In this document: positions 60,485 through 64,000 of the stretch, one piece after another | How positions within the stretch are numbered: position 1 is the first letter of the stretch | Layout of the letters: every line of letters starts with the position of its first letter | Source: Sphingobacterium siyangense | Lineage (GTDB): Bacteria > Bacteroidota > Bacteroidia > Sphingobacteriales > Sphingobacteriaceae | Direction: 5' to 3' | NCBI RefSeq assembly: GCF_007830445.1 | Contig: NZ_VLKR01000007.1 | Span: 145,654 to 209,653 of the forward strand | Length of the DNA: 64,000 bases | The notes under the pieces: generated by a model | What the model was told of the DNA's origin: nothing | Databases searched by the model: none | The model's input: only the letters and a program-made list of their open reading frames with translations | Made by a program: the position numbers and the translations under genes

Positions 60485-62632
60485 ATGAGCTCTCCGTTTC
60501 CTTTTCTTAAACAGGTTGAGGATATTCTAAATAATTATGAAAATTCATTAATTAACATCCCGCAGCATCAAGAAGATCATTCTGATGATAGTGACCAAGT
60601 TAATTCTCCTTCATCAATAAATTCAGATGATAATATAGAAGAAAATAATTCCGAAACTGTGGTAGATGAAAATTCTCAAAATGAATTGTCCTCTAATACA
60701 TCTGCTAATAGCATATTGTACCAATCCCAAATTTCAACTGTTGATAATTTACAAATTCAAGATGGAAATATTGAAGGATCTCAATCTATTTTTGATTTTT
60801 CTGATGTAGAAGTATTTAGAAGTATTTCTAATTCATTAACATTAGAAATAATATTAAAATTATGCTATAGCGTTTTATCAGGAGAAATTCTCCAGAAGGA
60901 CGGCTCCTTAGAATATGTAGACGACATCTCAAAGAAACTGGAAAAGTGGATTGAAGATTTTTCGACAGATCTATCTCCAGATTATAATTTAGTTCTGTTC
61001 AATTTCGTAGATACAATAAAATTTTGTTTAAATCATTATTATGAGCTAATTGAGTTCATTAATGTCAATTATTCCAAAGATAGACATGAAAACTTCTTTG
61101 TGTTAGATAAAAAGAATAATGATTTTTTAAAACAACTTGATGACAATGTAAGGAATACAATAGAGCTGTTTTATCTTGTATTAAGATTATCAATAGAAGA
61201 TCTGTTGTTAAGCAGTGATTTTTCCGAATTTAGAGAAATAAAAAAAATTTTAGAAGACGCAAAAGAATTTGAAGGAATTTATCCCGGTATAACTGATATA
61301 ATTACACTTAAATCGAATTTTTTGTCTTACAAATGGTATAAGAGATATATAAAAGATATTTCTACAACTGGCGATTTTAAATTTAGGATTGGTAAACAAA
61401 TCTTAAATTCGGAAAGTCATATTGAAGGAGATGAGTGTTATAAATTATGGAATGATAAGATATATTATCATTATGGATTTGACGAAAGTATTATAAATTA
61501 TACTAGATATGCAAAAACTTCTATTATTAATGAAACGAATTATGCAAATTTAAGGTTCTTTGACATCCATACTCTGATTAAGTATTATAAAGACATCTCT
61601 CCTTCCCAAGAAAAGCTAAAAAGCATACTCGATTACTTGCTTAAAATAGATACTAGTGAAAAGTCTAAATATGATCAATATTGTATTGAAATCATAAAAG
61701 ATTATGCTGTAAATAATTACTTTTCCCTTTGTTCGGAAGATAAGGAGTTTTCAATTGAAAAATATGAAAAGTTATATTATTATTGTTGTGGTGTATTAAG
61801 TGGTTCAAATTCTAATTATTTTTTGCAATATAAATATTTGAACTATGTTCTTGATCACATAGAAAGACATATAGCTGAAGAATCTAATAGTGACAAGTTA
61901 ACTGAACTTTCAAGCAAATATTTTAAAATAATTGAAGAAAAATATTCTAAAATATTAGATGAGTATTACCAGAAAAAAAATTGGGCCAATGGAAAAAATA
62001 ATTATATATTTTTATTAACCTCGGACGAATCACTTGTTAAGATTGATTTGCCTCATTGTGAGCTAAAAAGTTTTATAGTTTTCACAAGTTTTGTTCTACC
62101 GTATAATTATACAGAAATTGAACTTAATTATTCTAAAACAAGGCAAAAATTTAGAGAGGTTAAATCTCAATTAAAAGTTATAATGACTTTACGCAATGAC
62201 TTAACTAAACTAGATAATTTAAATAAGGATTTTGATCGAAAAGAATCAAGGAACATGGAGATTATTGGCCTCTTTACAGCCATAATAACATTTGTTCTAT
62301 CATCAATTCCAGCATTCAAATTTGTCGATAATATCTACCAAGCAGTATTATTTACACTTTCTATAGCATCTTCGTTAGGGCTTTTCATTTTGATAATTTT
62401 TTCATTTACGAGAGGTGCTAAAAGAGCTTTTATAGAAGAGAGAAATTGGGTTCTATTTTTTGTTGTTGTTGTTTTGGGGATAATAACAGCCTATTCATTA
62501 ATAAATTTTGAAAATAGATCGGTAAAAGGGATTATATCCGCTGAATTAAAAAATAAAGAGGAAGCAAAAATAATTGATTCGCTAAAAAATCCGATTGGAA
62601 AAGAATTTGCGAAGGATCGTAAAGAGAAATAA
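60485..62632 (+). CDS. Large unknown protein with two C-terminal membrane helices
   Basis: About 715 residues from the ATG at 60485. An acidic Ser/Asn-rich linker (about 30-100, HSDDSDQVNSPSSINSDDNI) follows a short N-terminal helix. A long helical region of about 450 residues follows without a recognisable catalytic motif. Two membrane segments lie near 595-655 (IIGLFTAIITFVLSSIPAF and AVLFTLSIASSLGLFILIIF), perhaps with a third (VLFFVVVVLGIITAYSLI). The C-terminus is charged. Coupled to a Panacea-like gene, it may be a membrane-acting toxin or defence effector. Very AT-rich, like its partner. Confidence 0.7.
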   Translation: MSSPFPFLKQVEDILNNYENSLINIPQHQEDHSDDSDQVNSPSSINSDDNIEENNSETVVDENSQNELSSNTSANSILYQSQISTVDNLQIQDGNIEGSQSIFDFSDVEVFRSISNSLTLEIILKLCYSVLSGEILQKDGSLEYVDDISKKLEKWIEDFSTDLSPDYNLVLFNFVDTIKFCLNHYYELIEFINVNYSKDRHENFFVLDKKNNDFLKQLDDNVRNTIELFYLVLRLSIEDLLLSSDFSEFREIKKILEDAKEFEGIYPGITDIITLKSNFLSYKWYKRYIKDISTTGDFKFRIGKQILNSESHIEGDECYKLWNDKIYYHYGFDESIINYTRYAKTSIINETNYANLRFFDIHTLIKYYKDISPSQEKLKSILDYLLKIDTSEKSKYDQYCIEIIKDYAVNNYFSLCSEDKEFSIEKYEKLYYYCCGVLSGSNSNYFLQYKYLNYVLDHIERHIAEESNSDKLTELSSKYFKIIEEKYSKILDEYYQKKNWANGKNNYIFLLTSDESLVKIDLPHCELKSFIVFTSFVLPYNYTEIELNYSKTRQKFREVKSQLKVIMTLRNDLTKLDNLNKDFDRKESRNMEIIGLFTAIITFVLSSIPAFKFVDNIYQAVLFTLSIASSLGLFILIIFSFTRGAKRAFIEERNWVLFFVVVVLGIITAYSLINFENRSVKGIISAELKNKEEAKIIDSLKNPIGKEFAKDRKEK

Positions 62633-62701
62633 ATAAGATGTAGTTACTTCTTTTTAAATTAGTATATAACTCGGTTTGTATTATTCTTAAATATCTTAAT
62701 A

Positions 62702-63574
62702 TTAAGAGAGCAGTGCATGCTTTTCATACTGTTCAAATACGGCAAGAGGGATACGGCGCGTGGTTCCGTGTACGCGCTTATTGCATGTCTCTTCGTTCCA
62801 GACCTTCAGCCCGCACAGCAGATCTTCATAGCCATTGCCATCGAAGCCCTTTAAAAAATTGTTTTTTACATATTTGATAGATGATTCAACTTTGCCCTTG
62901 TCCTGTGGACGGCGTGGCCTGCACGCAATTCCTGCACAGCTGTAGTAGGAAAGAAATTCAGAATATTGGCGCTGGAGCTCCGGTTCGTAAAGATCCGGAA
63001 TGGTCACCCCAGATTTCAGGTTGTCAAGTTTGACAGTTCGCGGAACACCCCCAAAATACTCGAAAGCTTTGATATGGCAGTCCAGAAATTCGTCCACCCG
63101 CTGGCTGGTCACCAGTTTATAAAAGCTGTAACGGCTATGGGAGAGAACCATGGAAAACACCCATACTTTTACAGGGCGGCCATTCCTGCGGAAAGTACCC
63201 ATATATCCGAAATCCACCTGCGCTTCTTCTCCCGGATCGCTGTGCAGCGGCACAAAAACCTCCTGCTTCTTTAATCTCTCGATACTTCTGGCGACACTGG
63301 GATAAGATATATCTAAACCGTGCTGCTCATGCAGGCGCTGGTGGATAAGTATAGCGCTCAGTCCCATCTCCTTATATACCTGAATGTCATCGAGATAATC
63401 GTCCAGCAGCTTTGGTCTTACCTGAGGCAAAGGTTCCTCTAGCCCACGCTCAAGGGCTTTCTGTATCCGGGAAACGGTCTTGCGGCACATCCCAAGTTCT
63501 GATGCTATCTCCCGTATCGATTTCCCGTGGGATAGCAGTGTTTTTATCGTATTATACATTGCCACTTTATACAT
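62702..63574 (-). CDS. istA: IS21-family transposase IstA, C-terminally truncated
   Basis: 290 residues. The N-terminal helix-turn-helix is HGKSIREIASELGMCRKTVS. The DDE integrase core has Asp in AQVDFGYMGTFRRNGRPVKV, Asp in VKLDNLKSGV and Glu in PQDKGKVESSIKYVKNNF. IstA is normally 400-550 residues; here the frame ends at HGTTRRIPLAVFEQYEKHAL plus two residues, so the C-terminal beta-barrel part is lost and no istB follows on this side. It is therefore a deleted IS copy. Confidence 0.85.
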   Translation of the reverse strand: MYKVAMYNTIKTLLSHGKSIREIASELGMCRKTVSRIQKALERGLEEPLPQVRPKLLDDYLDDIQVYKEMGLSAILIHQRLHEQHGLDISYPSVARSIERLKKQEVFVPLHSDPGEEAQVDFGYMGTFRRNGRPVKVWVFSMVLSHSRYSFYKLVTSQRVDEFLDCHIKAFEYFGGVPRTVKLDNLKSGVTIPDLYEPELQRQYSEFLSYYSCAGIACRPRRPQDKGKVESSIKYVKNNFLKGFDGNGYEDLLCGLKVWNEETCNKRVHGTTRRIPLAVFEQYEKHALLS

Positions 63575-63676
63575 AATGTCGGACTTTAATACTCCGACAA
63601 GTTAAACCTTAATTAAAAACTTAAGGTGGTGGCATTTTAGTGAGAATATATGGGGGTGTTTTAGTGAGAATTAACA
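62702..63676 (-). mobile_element. Left part of an IS21-family element
   Basis: Contains istA and the left terminus. Reading the minus strand, the end is TGTTAATTCTCACTAAAACA followed by a second TTCTCACTAAAA unit 20 bp further in, the multiple terminal repeats expected of IS21 elements. The other end is missing beyond about 62702. Confidence 0.75.
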
Positions 63677-63678
63677 GG

Positions 63679-64000
63679 TGTCACTTCGCATTAGAATGCC
63701 TCCACTAGTTCGCATCAGAATGCCCCCACTAATTTCACAAAAAAAACCATTATTCTATTCATTATTATTTTCATAATTTTCTTGATCTTCTGACTTTTTG
63801 GGTCTTCCCCTTTTTGATTTTTCCTTAGGGTCGTCTTCAAACATTCCGTTCAGTTCCAGGAGGTTCTTTATACGGTAACTGTTTCCATTTAGTTTGACGA
63901 TTGTGGCATGGTGCACTATGCGGTCTATTATCGCCGATGCGATTACTTTGTCCCCGAAAAGTGTCCCCCAGTCTTCAAAGTTCCTATTTGTGGTAATGAT
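63679..64000 (-). mobile_element. Right end of a second IS21-family element
   Basis: Starts TGTCACTTCGCATTAGAATG with a second TTCGCATCAGAATGCCCC unit, inverted relative to the neighbouring left end. It carries the istB end and continues past the window. Only the dinucleotide GG (63677-63678) separates it from the other element. Confidence 0.75.
63755..64000 (-). CDS. istB: IS21-family helper ATPase IstB, C-terminal part only in window
   Basis: Minus-strand frame entering from the right edge and ending at 63755. It reads ITTNRNFEDWGTLFGDKVIA, then DRIVHHATIVKLNGNSYRIK and a charged tail with KEKSKRGRPKKSEDQ. NRNFxxWxxxFGD...AxxDRIxHHAxxVxxxGxSYR is the standard end of IstB. The Walker motifs lie outside the window. 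Confidence 0.92.
   Translation of the reverse strand: MITTNRNFEDWGTLFGDKVIASAIIDRIVHHATIVKLNGNSYRIKNLLELNGMFEDDPKEKSKRGRPKKSEDQENYENNNE

Noticed and set aside
62702..63754. The IS21 genes as a single intact element
   Set aside because: istB lies upstream of istA on the same strand, the reverse of IS21 order, and istA lacks its C-terminal part; two copies are required to explain the layout.

Overview
The window looks like a chromosome segment of a Bacteroidota bacterium, most likely a Sphingobacterium-type member of the Sphingobacteriaceae. The evidence is two SusC/SusD outer-membrane pairs, an ECF sigma/FecR switch, Bacteroidota -7 promoter elements (TAnnTTTG), AT-rich DNA with weak Shine-Dalgarno sites, and a Sec-type (clade II) nitrous oxide reductase cluster. 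This is inferred from gene content; no rRNA or tRNA gene was found to confirm it.

Layout. 1-4751 (minus): a SusD gene running off the left edge, and its SusC partner. 5.1-8.8 kb: a small secreted protein, a NADAR protein, a lipoprotein and an SH3 protein. 8.9-13.3 kb: a two-component system followed by a porin-like protein, a Dabb protein and a cupin. 13.5-16.0 kb: a GH43-like enzyme and a carboxypeptidase-regulatory-like protein. 16.4-29.6 kb: an ECF sigma factor, FecR, SusC with STN domain, SusD, a lipoprotein, an M16 peptidase, a propeller-like lipoprotein and a metallophosphoesterase, read as one uptake locus. 29.7-33 kb: a DJ-1/PfpI protein and a subtilase with a homopolymer frameshift. 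34-40 kb: an accessory, defence-like island with a cPP-receiver protein, a broken phosphoesterase, a cluster of long hairpins, a nonsense-interrupted OGG-fold protein, a WYL regulator, two tiny genes and a Panacea toxin-antitoxin pair. 40.9-41.4 kb: a macro-domain protein. 42.2-54.1 kb: a denitrification/N2O module (Crp/Fnr regulator, cytochrome c, nosZ, membrane protein, nosLDFY, RIC/ScdA, DUF2249 protein, two haem-copper-oxidase-like membrane proteins, MIP18-like protein). 54.8-62.6 kb: a second defence-like island with MazG, a GIY-YIG/DUF2075/S24 fusion, an AlbA_2 ATPase, two giant palindromes, and a Panacea-like gene with a 716-residue membrane protein. 62.7-64 kb: two IS21-family copies joined head to tail, one truncated.

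The most striking feature is a repeat of about 640 bp present in six complete copies, all on the plus strand. Each has a conserved 135-bp leader, a gene for a 148-residue secreted NTF2/SnoaL-like protein, and a terminator. Copies start at 5147, 30579, 33197, 40215, 41483 and 54106. Remnants lie at 8787 (leader), 16007 (gene end plus terminator) and 29686 (terminator). These direct repeats separate functionally unrelated gene modules, so the window reads as a string of cassettes. A second, shorter dispersed repeat (four copies near 6.7, 13.4, 16.2 and 34.0 kb) is often close to these boundaries.

Limits: all domain calls come from reading the translations by eye. No database search, structure prediction or folding computation was run.
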